A DNA stretch of 64,000 nucleotides, from assembly GCA_038561985.1 (NCBI GenBank), contig CP073276.1, positions 3,100,001 to 3,164,000 of the forward strand. Direction: 5' to 3'. This document shows, one piece after another, positions 26,487-35,090 of the stretch. How positions within the stretch are numbered: position 1 is the stretch's first letter; every line of letters starts with the position of its first letter. The translations under genes were made by a program, and so were the position numbers. The notes under the pieces are model-generated. The model saw nothing but the letters and a program-made list of their open reading frames with translations, was not told the DNA's origin and made no database searches. Source of the DNA: Petrimonas sulfuriphila. Lineage in GTDB: Bacteria; Bacteroidota; Bacteroidia; Bacteroidales; Dysgonomonadaceae.

Positions 26487-27345
26487 TTCTCTCCAGCAAT
26501 TGTTCCGTAAGGGACACCGCTTCGCGGTCGGGACGGCAATCGAGGCGATAAACAGGCGTGCGTTTCAATATGTCGCTCAGGGTATAGGTTATCAGTTCCT
26601 TGTTGTGCGAGTTGGCACGCATCACACTGGCAGATTGCAGCAACGATGAAATGGCGGCCAGCCCTTTCTGCTGCGTGAGTTTATTTTCGTGGTGCTGATA
26701 CAGGTGCACGAAAGCGGCAACTTCTGCCGACCGGTTTTTGTAGCACGGCGTTTTTCCGCTCCACGGTGTACCAAATACGCGCACCATACCATTGGAACAA
26801 AGGCGCACCACCGGTTCGTCATCGTTCAGCAACGCGCAATCCGGCACAAATTCCTGCCACAGGCGGCTGTGAGTGCTTTTGCCCGTACCGCTTTTGCCGA
26901 GAAACAGCAACGCTTTGCCATCCGCCTCAATTACCGAAGCGTGCATTTTTACGGTTTTCACCGGGGCCGATGCCATCCCGAAAGCCATGACGAGGAAATT
27001 ATTGAGAAACAGCGCCTCATTTTTCGTCACCAGCGACAGGTCGGTATATATATGCTGCCAGTCGTGGGTGGCATAGAGCACCTGTTTGCAGTTGTTCAGT
27101 TGCATGGTTATTGTCCATCCGCCGGGAGTATTATATACTTCGTATTGGATGCCGTTCCACTCGAAACTGTCGTAGCGCGGGCAACTGGGAACGGCAAGGG
27201 GCAGATCGCACGACAAGCGGAACAGCACGCCGTTTGCCGCATCATGAACACGAAACAGATCGAAATTGGGCAGCAACGCTGCCGTTGCCGATGCATCGGG
27301 CGTTTCAATGGCTACGGTATGTCCGGCAATTTGATAATGTAACAT
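26476..27345 (-). CDS. HPr-kinase-like P-loop protein (HprK/PEPCK fold)
   Basis: 289-residue cytoplasmic protein. The C-terminal half has a P-loop FLGKSGTGKSTHSRLW near residue 152, LLNDDEPVVR (Walker B-like acidic pair) and GTPWSGKTPCY, all as in HprK-type kinases of the Bacteroidota group found with PqqD-like and peptide-maturation genes. The N-terminal half is poorly conserved (GWTITMQL, YTDLSLV). It is not a true PTS HPr kinase: it lacks the second HprK signature region. No PqqD, nucleotidyltransferase or transporter gene is nearby, so it is an orphan. The 3' end overlaps the peptide remnant by 11 bases. By eye it is GC-richer than its neighbours, hinting at transfer. Confidence 0.8.
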   Translation of the reverse strand: MLHYQIAGHTVAIETPDASATAALLPNFDLFRVHDAANGVLFRLSCDLPLAVPSCPRYDSFEWNGIQYEVYNTPGGWTITMQLNNCKQVLYATHDWQHIYTDLSLVTKNEALFLNNFLVMAFGMASAPVKTVKMHASVIEADGKALLFLGKSGTGKSTHSRLWQEFVPDCALLNDDEPVVRLCSNGMVRVFGTPWSGKTPCYKNRSAEVAAFVHLYQHHENKLTQQKGLAAISSLLQSASVMRANSHNKELITYTLSDILKRTPVYRLDCRPDREAVSLTEQLLERSAL

Positions 27346-27495
27346 GCGTATTAGGGTTCGAATTCTTTATGACACAAATTACCGCTCGAACTTGTTCGCT
27401 CGTTTTGACGAGGAACTTGCGCGAGCGGGGGATACTTCAACGCGCTACATCTATATGGAAATAATGAACCAAAAACCGATTTTGCTGTTTTATTC

Positions 27496-27526
27496 TTGTG
27501 GTTATATGATAAATAATTTATATTTG
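27496..27526 (+). promoter_or_regulatory. Promoter of the antitoxin gene
   Basis: TTG (27496-27498), a 20-base spacer and TATATTTG (27519-27526) match the Bacteroidota promoter consensus. The start codon is 20 bases downstream of the -7 box. Confidence 0.65.
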
Positions 27527-27532
27527 TAACCA
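27499..27532. promoter_or_regulatory. Nested dyad over the antitoxin promoter (operator)
   Basis: TGGTTA (27499-27504) and TAACCA (27527-27532) enclose the palindrome ATAAATAATTTAT (27509-27521); both dyads share a centre at about 27515 and cover the -7 box. This is what an autoregulatory antitoxin operator would look like. Confidence 0.55.
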
Positions 27533-27546
27533 TAAAATATGTTGTT

Positions 27547-27750
27547 ATGAACACATCAACCAAAGGTTTCTACATTGAATTGCCCGCAACCGATTATCAG
27601 TTTTTCAACACATTGGCCAAGAAAATGGGCTGGAGTGTGAAAACTAAGAAAAGCGTATTGGGTGACTTTATTAAATCGCGTCCGAAGGATGTACCCATTT
27701 CAGATGATGAGATTTTGAATGAGTTATATGCCGTCCGCTATAAGCGATGA
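27547..27750 (+). CDS. Antitoxin-like protein of a PIN-toxin module
   Basis: 67-residue protein (MNTSTKGFYIELPATD start) with a C-terminal half PISDDEILNELYAVRYKR typical of small antitoxins that wrap a PIN toxin. The central KKMGWSVKTKKSVLGDFIKS is basic and helical. No classic ribbon-helix-helix or AbrB motif can be assigned with certainty. Its TGA overlaps the toxin ATG (ATGA), showing translational coupling, and its promoter is covered by a nested dyad. The partner toxin is cut short, so this is an orphan antitoxin. Confidence 0.72.
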   Translation: MNTSTKGFYIELPATDYQFFNTLAKKMGWSVKTKKSVLGDFIKSRPKDVPISDDEILNELYAVRYKR

Positions 27751-27911
27751 AAATCATTGTAGATACAAACATCTGGATATCTTTTGTGATTGGCAAACGG
27801 TTGTCGTCTTTGCAAAAGATTGTACACACACTTCACAGAAGTGCGCGAGCTACGGAGGCTTCTCAAAGTAGCGGCTGCTTTGGAAGCAGCAGCTACTTGG
27901 GAAACTTGTGA
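27747..27911 (+). pseudogene. Truncated PIN-domain toxin
   Basis: Starts in the ATGA overlap with the antitoxin. The first ~28 codons read MKIIVDTNIWISFVIGKRLS and LQKIVHT, the first strand, catalytic Asp (residue 6) and first helix of a PIN ribonuclease. After that the sequence turns low-complexity (HRSARATEASQSSGCFGSSS) through a hairpin and stops at codon 55, against about 130-150 residues expected. The other acidic residues of the site are missing, so it cannot be active. The break coincides with the inverted repeat at 27866. Confidence 0.75.
27866..27898. repeat. 15-bp inverted repeat at the toxin break point
   Basis: AAGTAGCGGCTGCTT, a TGG loop, AAGCAGCAGCTACTT: fourteen of fifteen pairs. 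It directly follows the break in the PIN gene and ends 16 bases before the end of the next minus-strand frame. There is no T-run on either side, so it looks more like a repeat element or recombination scar than a classical terminator. Confidence 0.6.
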
Positions 27912-27913
27912 AT

Positions 27914-28560
27914 TTAGTTCTTCAGCAACGTCAATACATCGGTAAAGGTTTGGTTGCCGAAGGTGTAGGTTATGGTAACCTCTTTGAGCGTATCGCTCGA
28001 CGTGACGGTGTATTCCGTTGTGGGTATCTTGGTTAGATTATTATCGCCATTGATATCGGTAGGTTTCGCAAATTGCGTGGCATCCTTGGCATAATAGGCT
28101 CTTCCCTTTAAGGTGGTGCTAGCTTTCGCCCACGATATACCGGAACCGACGTTCATCCACACAACAGTGCCGCTGTTCCAGTCATTGCCCCAACGCCCCC
28201 ACATGTTTAACCGTGCGTATATGTCGGTGGTTGCCTCGGAATTGTTGGGCAGCCTGCCGGTAAGCGTGAATTTTACGCCTTCAGCGGCTTGATAGCCGGG
28301 GTTATTGGTGCTATTGAACCGCGCCGACCATTTACTACCCGTATCCGTATCTTTATTCAATCCTATCCCCGGGGAGGTGTTGCTATTGCTCTGTAACCAT
28401 CTTATAAATTCGGGGTCGTTTACCGTGGGAGTAAGCGTGAGGCCGATATCGTTTGATTTCCCGGGCCAGGTATAGATGGGCGTGTTGGCAATGGCGATGC
28501 CGGTGGGAGGTATTAAGAACCTGTTGCCCAACAATAATGTGCCAGAACCAGTGTATTCGG
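27914..28560 (-). pseudogene. C-terminal fragment of an exported surface protein
   Basis: About 215 residues, ending VTITYTFGNQTFTDVLTLLKN. The frame has no Met start and no signal peptide. Its first visible residues (AEYTGSGTLLLGNRFLIPP) look like the inside of a beta-rich domain, and upstream it runs into the oppositely oriented TMEM43 fragment. The composition (Thr, Asn, Gly, Trp-rich, e.g. ARLNMWGRWGNDWNSGTVVW) suggests a fimbrillin-like or adhesin-like extracellular domain; I do not recognise the family. Probably a broken gene whose 5' part was lost at the junction near 28560. Confidence 0.55.
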
Positions 28561-29088
28561 CATAAATATGATATCGTTTATATGGGCGGGTCGTCCACCA
28601 ATCCGCAGATAGGCGATGTGCGGGTAACGATAACTAAGACCGAGCCGTGCGATATTTCTATTTTGGCAAAAGTAAACGGAAACACATTTGAAAAGTATGT
28701 GGCAAAAAACGGCAAAACCGTATCCCGCGTGGCACAGGGGACGGTCGGCGCCGAAACAATGTTTGCCGATGCCCATTCCGAAAACTCGATGATGACGTGG
28801 ATGCTTCGGTTAGTAGGCGTCTTGATGGTTATCGGCGGGCTGTGTGCTATGTTCAGCATTGTCGAAACGCTGTTTAAAGTCCTTCCCTTTTTGGCAAATA
28901 TCGTTGGAGCGGGTGTAGGGCTGATAGTTGCGGTAGCGGGCATTGCGTGGAGCGTGTTGGTTATCGCCATTGCGTGGCTGGCATACAGGCCGGTAATAGC
29001 GATAGCGCTATTGGTTGTTTCAGGCGCGCTGATTTTCTACCTAATCAAGCACGGGAAGGAGAAAAAAGCCGCACTTGCCGCTGTTTAA
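28561..29088 (+). pseudogene. 5'-truncated TMEM43-family protein
   Basis: The frame is joined head to head with the preceding minus-strand fragment. From about 28567 it matches the C-terminal part of TMEM43-family proteins: YMGGSSTNPQIGDVRVTIT, then NTFEKYVAKNGKTV, then a cluster of four hydrophobic segments (starting WMLRLVGVLMVIGGL) and a basic tail. Family members are about 350-400 residues; here only ~175 remain. An internal ATG at 28582 could still make a 169-residue membrane protein. The stop at 29088 is followed within nine bases by another gene fragment. Confidence 0.65.
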
Positions 29089-29096
29089 GCATATCG

Positions 29097-29174
29097 CACC
29101 TGAACAGCGGCGTCTATATCCTCAAACTCCGTACCGCCAAAGACACCGGCACATACAAGGTGGTGAAGGAGTAA
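29097..29174 (+). pseudogene. T9SS C-terminal sorting-domain tail (orphan fragment)
   Basis: The last 25 codons before TAA at 29172-29174 contain GVYILKLRTAKDTGTYKVV, the classic end of a type A type IX secretion sorting domain (SGVYxxKL...xxKxxK). The rest of the cargo gene is absent: upstream lies the TMEM43 fragment. It implies that the organism's lineage uses type IX secretion. Confidence 0.72.
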
Positions 29175-29198
29175 AGAAGTCGAAAGGGCGGAGGCTTG

Positions 29199-29226
29199 GG
29201 AGTGGCGACATTCCTGCCGCCACTCC
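29199..29226. terminator. Hairpin at the convergent end of fragment and OmpA-like gene
   Basis: GGAGTGGCG and CGCCACTCC pair perfectly over nine bases with a ten-base loop. Position between a plus-strand end and a minus-strand stop suggests a shared terminator, though no long T-run follows on either side. Confidence 0.45.
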
Positions 29227-30533
29227 TATTCCAAACTTAGTGTTACGACAACTCTTCTCGCTTCTTGGCTATATCCGCCTACTTCATCCACACCCATACC
29301 CTTTGCTGATACAAAACGCTGGGAATTAATACCTTTACCGGTCAGATAGTTGCGGAGCGAGTCGGCTCGTTGCTGTGAAAGAAGCGCATTAATCCTTTCC
29401 GTTCCCGTTACGTCGCACCAGCCTTCTATGCGGATTGCCGTTTCGGGGTAGGCATGGAGAACACGGAGGATTTCATTCAGGTTTTCTTCGTTGATATCCT
29501 TGTGTATAACAGCGCTTCCCCTGCGGAAATAAACAGGAGGAATGCGGAGCGCCGCCACTTCGTTCTGATATGCTTTGGCTTTGGCTTCAGCATCTGCCAT
29601 TCGTTGTTTTTCGGCATCTGCCAACATTTTAGCTTGCGCTTCTTTTTCAGCCTGCTCACGTGCCAATTGCTCTTGACGGAGGCGTTCGGCTTCGGCGGCT
29701 TTTTGGTCGCTGTCATCGGGTGCGGGTGGAACCATAGACGTCTGTCCGTCCGTTTTCATAGACGGACGTCCGTCCGTCTTTACGGGATTGGGTGCGGTTT
29801 TGCCCAGATGGAAGGTTACGCCCACCGATGCGTTTGCCATGAGGTTCACGCGCCAGAGGGGGTCGTTGTTCACGCCTTCGAAGGCTTCGTTGCGCATCCA
29901 CAGCAAGCCGCCGCGCAGGTGTGCCGATACTTTGGGCGAGAAGCGGTAACGCAGCCCCAGGTCTCCGCCCGCGGCATAGTTCCAGCCACTCTCGGCGATG
30001 CCGTAGCCGTCCAGTTTCTTGTTGTCGGCGGCGGCATAGAGGGTGGGCGAGAACTTTTGGGCATATATTGCCGGCGCCAGCTCAATATCGAACGGCGTGT
30101 AGCGCCCGCCGCGGATAAGGCTTATCAAACCCATTTGCAGGCGCAGCCCGGCTTGCATATATTGGGCTTTGCTGTAAATATCGCCCAATTTCATATCCGA
30201 TGGGTCGTACTGCACGTATTTGATGATACCGGCTTTGTTGAAGTAGTCGTTTATCTGATGCTCTTTGGCGCCGAGGCGGCCGATACCGTAATCGAACGAT
30301 AGCTCCGGCGAAAACCATCCCCCGATGGTATATCCGGCAAACACGCCGCCGCCGTAGCCCGGGCGGGTTTCTTTGCCCAATGAAAAGAGGTCGCCCCACA
30401 TAAGGGGGGAATTTGCCTGCACGCCGAGGTAAAAGCCGCGCGGGTTGCTCTCCGCCGCGTCAGCCCGCTGCGCTTGCGCACCCATAGATAGGGTAGCGAG
30501 CAGGACGATAAAAATTATTCTTATTTTATTCAT
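29226..30533 (-). CDS. OmpA-family protein with N-terminal barrel and peptidoglycan-binding domain
   Basis: 435 residues. Signal peptide MNKIRIIFIVLLATLSMGAQA, then Q. The N-terminal part (about 30-215) is an eight-strand-like outer-membrane barrel (GFYLGVQANSPLMWGD, PGYGGGVFAGYTIGGWFSPELSFDYG). A Pro/Asp-rich linker carries an eight-residue tandem duplication (KTDGRPSM, KTDGQTSM). A charged coiled-coil of EAERLRQEQLAREQAEKE type follows (about 250-310). The C-terminal OmpA domain includes PVYFRRGSAVIHKDI, IEGWCDVTGTERINALLSQQRA and FVSAKGMG, binding peptidoglycan. It is the last gene of the minus-strand accessory series and probably tethers envelope layers. Confidence 0.9.
   Translation of the reverse strand: MNKIRIIFIVLLATLSMGAQAQRADAAESNPRGFYLGVQANSPLMWGDLFSLGKETRPGYGGGVFAGYTIGGWFSPELSFDYGIGRLGAKEHQINDYFNKAGIIKYVQYDPSDMKLGDIYSKAQYMQAGLRLQMGLISLIRGGRYTPFDIELAPAIYAQKFSPTLYAAADNKKLDGYGIAESGWNYAAGGDLGLRYRFSPKVSAHLRGGLLWMRNEAFEGVNNDPLWRVNLMANASVGVTFHLGKTAPNPVKTDGRPSMKTDGQTSMVPPAPDDSDQKAAEAERLRQEQLAREQAEKEAQAKMLADAEKQRMADAEAKAKAYQNEVAALRIPPVYFRRGSAVIHKDINEENLNEILRVLHAYPETAIRIEGWCDVTGTERINALLSQQRADSLRNYLTGKGINSQRFVSAKGMGVDEVGGYSQEARRVVVTLSLE
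29733..29781. repeat. GTCCGTCC tetranucleotide tract inside the OmpA-like gene
   Basis: Two runs of TCCG units (GTCTGTCCGTCCG and GACGTCCGTCCGTC) flank TTTTCATAGACG and are partly self-complementary. They encode the duplicated KTDGxxSM linker and look like a slipped or inserted repeat in a tolerant linker. Confidence 0.55.
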
Positions 30534-30555
30534 AAACTTTTTTTTTGTTTTACGT

Positions 30556-30772
30556 TGTTTTTGTTTGTTCGCTCGTTCGGATGTTCGGATGTTTTGGAGC
30601 TTCGCTCGTTTGGTTGTTTGGTTGTTTGGATGTTTAGTTGTTTGGATGTTTGGATAATACCAACAGCCAACAGCTAACAGCTAACAGCCGATACTTTTCA
30701 TCCGTTTTCAGAACGTGCTAATGGGTTTGTCTCCGTCGGGGCTTTGGGTTAAAAATCCCCGCGTCGGGGGGT
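30556..30772. repeat. Composite intergenic repeat, copy 1
   Basis: In order: a TGTTTGG/TGTTTAG-type heptamer tract (about 30590-30655), a motif GGATAATACCAACAGCC then AACAGCTAACAGC (about 30652-30690), and a GC-rich end CGTCGGGGCTTTGGGTT plus AAATCCCCGCGTCGGGG hairpin (about 30735-30769). The same three blocks in the same order occur at 32740-32900. The end overlaps the last codons of the 117-residue protein. Confidence 0.6.
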
Positions 30773-31102
30773 CTTTTCAATAACGATTACCCGGATAGGA
30801 GCAATGCCCTTTTGGGAAATGGTAAGCGTGGTAATACCGCCGGCAGAAGTTCGTTTTATACTGCCTGTTTTTATGGCGTTTTTTACTGTTTGCATCACGC
30901 GGGGGTCTCCCACCGGTTGTTGGGGTGCGGGACCAAAATCCACTATTATAATAGGCCCGCAGTCTTCACCGCCTATTGTAATAATGCCCGGACTGCGTTT
31001 CACCGGTTGGTCTTCTATTACTTTTATCAGGTTTTCTTTTACCCGTCCGGTAAGGGGGCGTCTGTACAGCAAACCCGCTTTTTTTATGGTTTTTGTTTCC
31101 AT
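30749..31102 (-). CDS. Hypothetical 117-residue cytoplasmic protein
   Basis: I do not recognise it. No signal peptide or membrane segment. A basic N-terminus (METKTIKKAGLLYRRPLTGR) precedes an alternating hydrophobic core (GIITIGGEDCGPIIIVDFGP) and a C-terminal beta-rich half (GGITTLTISQKGIAPIRVIV), suggesting a small beta domain. The C-terminal codons (TPRRGDF) fall inside the GC-rich hairpin of composite repeat copy 1, so the repeat may have replaced the native end. It lies between the collagen-like lipoprotein and the OmpA-like gene on the same strand. Real gene by length, start and frame; function unknown. Confidence 0.55.
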   Translation of the reverse strand: METKTIKKAGLLYRRPLTGRVKENLIKVIEDQPVKRSPGIITIGGEDCGPIIIVDFGPAPQQPVGDPRVMQTVKNAIKTGSIKRTSAGGITTLTISQKGIAPIRVIVIEKTPRRGDF

Positions 31103-31232
31103 TGTTTTTTTTAATTTAGCTGATGTTTTTTTAGTAGCCGGTTAGCCCGCTTGCCGCAGGGTAACCGACTGTTCTGAAATCGACAGCTCCAAAGCCCCCA
31201 GCTGCAAACGAGGGGGAGAGAGCGCGGAAGAA

Positions 31233-32720
<1,488 letters not shown>

Positions 32721-32739
32721 TTTTTTTTGTTTTACGTTA

Positions 32740-32900
32740 TGTTTGGATGTTTAGTTATTTAGTTGTTTAGTTGTTTAGTTGTTTGGTTGTTTAGTTGTTT
32801 GGGTGTTTGGATAATGCCAATAGCTAACAGCTAACAGCCAGCAGATAATAGGGCCGTCGTCTTCGCCGGGGCTTCGGTTTGCAAATCCTCGCGAGCGGGG
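32740..32900. repeat. Composite intergenic repeat, copy 2
   Basis: Heptamer tract of TGTTTGG/TGTTTAG/ATTTAGT type (32740-32810), GGATAATGCCAATAGCT then AACAGCTAACAGCC (32809-32840), and CGCCGGGGCTTCGGTTT with AAATCCTCGCGAGCGGGG (32864-32900). Matches copy 1 at 30556 block for block. It fills most of the 250-base gap between two minus-strand genes. Confidence 0.62.
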
Positions 32901-32970
32901 TCATTGCATCTCAACATCAAACTACCGTTATCCAACTTGTTAGTTTCTCAAACTATGACCGATTACCCGC

Positions 32971-34326
32971 TTACGGATATTCTACGGTCAGGTTGTTAGT
33001 TCCGATGCCCCGCAGTTGGGTCTTACCGTACGAGCTGCCGTTGTACAGTTGTTTGAAGCCGATATCCACCATGCGGTGTGTGCCGTCTTTCATTTTGAAA
33101 ATAATGTAAGCCGTGTGATAGCGGTCTATGATAACGCCAAACGCGTTGCGGGTATAATTCCAGTCGGGATATTTGATAACTGCTTTCACGGGTACGCGTC
33201 CATCGTCGTAAATTGTTTTGGCAATGGCTATCATCTCTGCCTCTAATTTTGGGTTGCTGATAGCAGCTTTCGGTACTTTCTCCAGCGCATTGAAGTCGTA
33301 TGCTTCCAAGATATCCATCCATTGGGATTTTATGTGTTTTTCCCATTTGGGATAATTGTCTTTGGATAGTTTTTCGTACGATGCCAATCCGTCATTGTAA
33401 TCTTTGTCTTCCACCTTTTTGGGGTGCGTTTTCATATCCTCAGCCGCCAGCTCCAATTGATAGCCTTTGTATAGCCCGATGCCCCAGTTTTGCTGCTTGC
33501 TCAGGTTTACAGATTCTACCATGGTGTTGAAGAATGTGTTTTTTACATTTTCAAAAGGTGTGTTTTCTTTATAGAGTTTCAGCAGCCTCGCTTCTTCGGC
33601 TTTCCACTGTTTAATCAGGTCAGATGCAGGCGCATTCACATCGCCGACGTATTCAATCAAACCGCGTTTGTATCCGAACCCGTGTTTCTTATCGGGGGAG
33701 GCTTTGAAAAAGAGTTCATCTCCTTTTTTGTAGCCGCATATTGTGCTCGCGTCTTCCACATCTACTCTGATTTTTCCATTTTCCATAGCACGCAATAAGG
33801 TGCGCGCCTCTAAGAATAGCGGATAGGCTTGCTTGGGAAAAGCTTTGAACACAGCAAAATTGGCATTGATAATAAACTCGGCAGGGATGCCGGGGAATCC
33901 TTTTCCCCACTCGTAAACTACGGGCGGTGAATCTTTTCCCGAACTCATCTGCCATGCTAAAATCGTGCGCTGGCTCATAAACAAATTGTTGGTTTCGTTG
34001 CCGCTGTTCGCGTAGAAAAAGTTTGGCTCTCTATGATAAGGGGCATAGTAAATATTGGGGTCCAATTTTTCGTACGATGCTTTCAGTTGACTCATAGATA
34101 CGCCCAAATAGGGGTCAATATCTGTAGTGGAAGCGGTGGACTGTGATATTTGTTTTTCCGCTTGTTCCGAAAGTTTTGTTTCGGTTCGTTCTGTGCTTTT
34201 ATTGACTGTTTTTTGGGTTTCTTTTTTCACGGCGTCTTTTGCTTTGTTGAGCAGCCCGCCAAGCTGCGCTTGTGCGGTACCTTGTACCGCCAATGCAAGG
34301 ATGAGAATTGCAATTATTTTTTTCAT
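32971..34326 (-). CDS. Exported protein with shared QLGGLLNKAKDAVKK N-terminal module
   Basis: 451 residues; family not recognised. Signal peptide (MKKIIAILILALAVQ..AQA) then Q. The first 39 codons are 94% identical in DNA to those of the gene at 35091-36608, while the rest is unrelated. After the amphipathic QLGGLLNKAKDAVKKETQK helix and a Thr/Ser/Glu-rich coil there is a large globular region (about 60-451) with many aromatic residues (YYAPYHREPNFFYAN, GFGYKRGLIEYVGD, NYTRNAFGVIIDRYHTAYIIF) and no motif I can place. Predicted periplasmic or surface location. It belongs to the minus-strand series. Confidence 0.75.
   Translation of the reverse strand: MKKIIAILILALAVQGTAQAQLGGLLNKAKDAVKKETQKTVNKSTERTETKLSEQAEKQISQSTASTTDIDPYLGVSMSQLKASYEKLDPNIYYAPYHREPNFFYANSGNETNNLFMSQRTILAWQMSSGKDSPPVVYEWGKGFPGIPAEFIINANFAVFKAFPKQAYPLFLEARTLLRAMENGKIRVDVEDASTICGYKKGDELFFKASPDKKHGFGYKRGLIEYVGDVNAPASDLIKQWKAEEARLLKLYKENTPFENVKNTFFNTMVESVNLSKQQNWGIGLYKGYQLELAAEDMKTHPKKVEDKDYNDGLASYEKLSKDNYPKWEKHIKSQWMDILEAYDFNALEKVPKAAISNPKLEAEMIAIAKTIYDDGRVPVKAVIKYPDWNYTRNAFGVIIDRYHTAYIIFKMKDGTHRMVDIGFKQLYNGSSYGKTQLRGIGTNNLTVEYP
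34210..34326 (-). repeat. 117-bp duplicated gene start, copy A
   Basis: Codons 1-39 of the 451-residue gene; 110 of 117 bases match 36492-36608 with no gap. Similarity stops at the ATG upstream and soon after codon 39 downstream. Confidence 0.85.
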
Positions 34327-34344
34327 TTTATTTTTAGTTAATTT

Positions 34345-34440
34345 GTTGATTAGTTAATTGTTCGGGTGTTTGGGTGTTTGCCTGCCTACCGCAGGCAGGG
34401 ACGCTTCACTCGTTTGGGCGTTGGGTTGTTGAAACAAGGC
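34345..34440. repeat. Degenerate TGTTTGG tract with CCTGCC palindrome (copy 3)
   Basis: GTTCGGGTGTTTGGGTGTTTG followed by CCTGCCTACCGCAGGCAGG (34381-34399, 7-bp perfect arms) and further GTTTGGGCGTTGGGTTG. It lacks the AACAGCTAACAGC block. CCTGCCT..AGGCAGG palindromes recur in several Bacteroidota genomes. Confidence 0.5.
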
Positions 34441-34478
34441 ATGCTTTGTCTTTGCTGTTTATTTTACCGATGAGGTGG

Positions 34479-35009
34479 TTATTGGCACATTAAGTTACTT
34501 GTTTCTCTTTTTGTAATTTTGTTTTTTCCTTCCGGCTTTGTGTCATCCTCTTCATCATCGTTAAATCCTCCGGTAAATCTTCGCACCATATCTACCTGAT
34601 TGCGGGCAGAGAGAATGTCGCCGATTATGGGTATGTTGTACGCTCCGCGCACCATCCAATTTTGTATTGATTCGGGCATCATTCTGAAAATCCTTGCCCG
34701 CAGTCCCACTTTTGCACGGTGTTCTATGCTGGAGCTGACGGCGCCCTTGATAAGTTCTTCGGATGTAGGAAGTTGTTCTCTTCCTTTCGCGTAGCGTGTA
34801 AATCCTTCAAAAAGCTTGTGGTATTCGTCGGTTAATGGGGAGTTGAGGAGTTTTTTCTCAAAATCGGCTTGGTCTTCGCACGTCTTCCCGAATTCCTCCA
34901 TGCGCGAAAACAGCTCTTCGGCTTTGCTCTTTGCTTCCGGCGGTAAATTAAAAGCGCTGTACAACGACTCCCGCCTTGTTTCGATTGATTGTAAGATTCC
35001 TTGGTTCAT
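34479..35009 (-). CDS. Hypothetical 176-residue helical protein
   Basis: Not recognised. No signal peptide. Almost entirely charged helix (SIETRRESLYSAFNL, AEELFSRMEEFGKTCEDQ, SSIEHRAKVGLRARIF), a possible short hydrophobic patch (NIPIIGDILSARN), and an acidic/basic tail (GGFNDDEEDDTKPEGK). It could be a cytoplasmic adaptor or regulator. It is flanked on both sides by repeat tracts and sits between the two genes that share the duplicated start, on the same strand. Confidence 0.6.
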   Translation of the reverse strand: MNQGILQSIETRRESLYSAFNLPPEAKSKAEELFSRMEEFGKTCEDQADFEKKLLNSPLTDEYHKLFEGFTRYAKGREQLPTSEELIKGAVSSSIEHRAKVGLRARIFRMMPESIQNWMVRGAYNIPIIGDILSARNQVDMVRRFTGGFNDDEEDDTKPEGKNKITKRETSNLMCQ

Positions 35010-35060
35010 AGTTGTTTGGGTGTTTGGGTGTTCATCCGTTTACTTGTTTCAAACTATAAA
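35010..35060. repeat. Short TGTTTGGG tract (copy 4)
   Basis: GTTGTTTGGGTGTTTGGGTG directly upstream of the 176-residue gene; a short version of the heptamer tract, without the hairpin block. Confidence 0.45.
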
Positions 35061-35090
35061 ATTGTTTCGTGCACCGTTCACTGCTCACCG

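Noticed and set aside
29454-30302. 282-codon plus-strand frame opposite the OmpA-like gene
   Set aside because: Antisense in GC-rich sequence; the minus-strand product has complete OmpA motifs.
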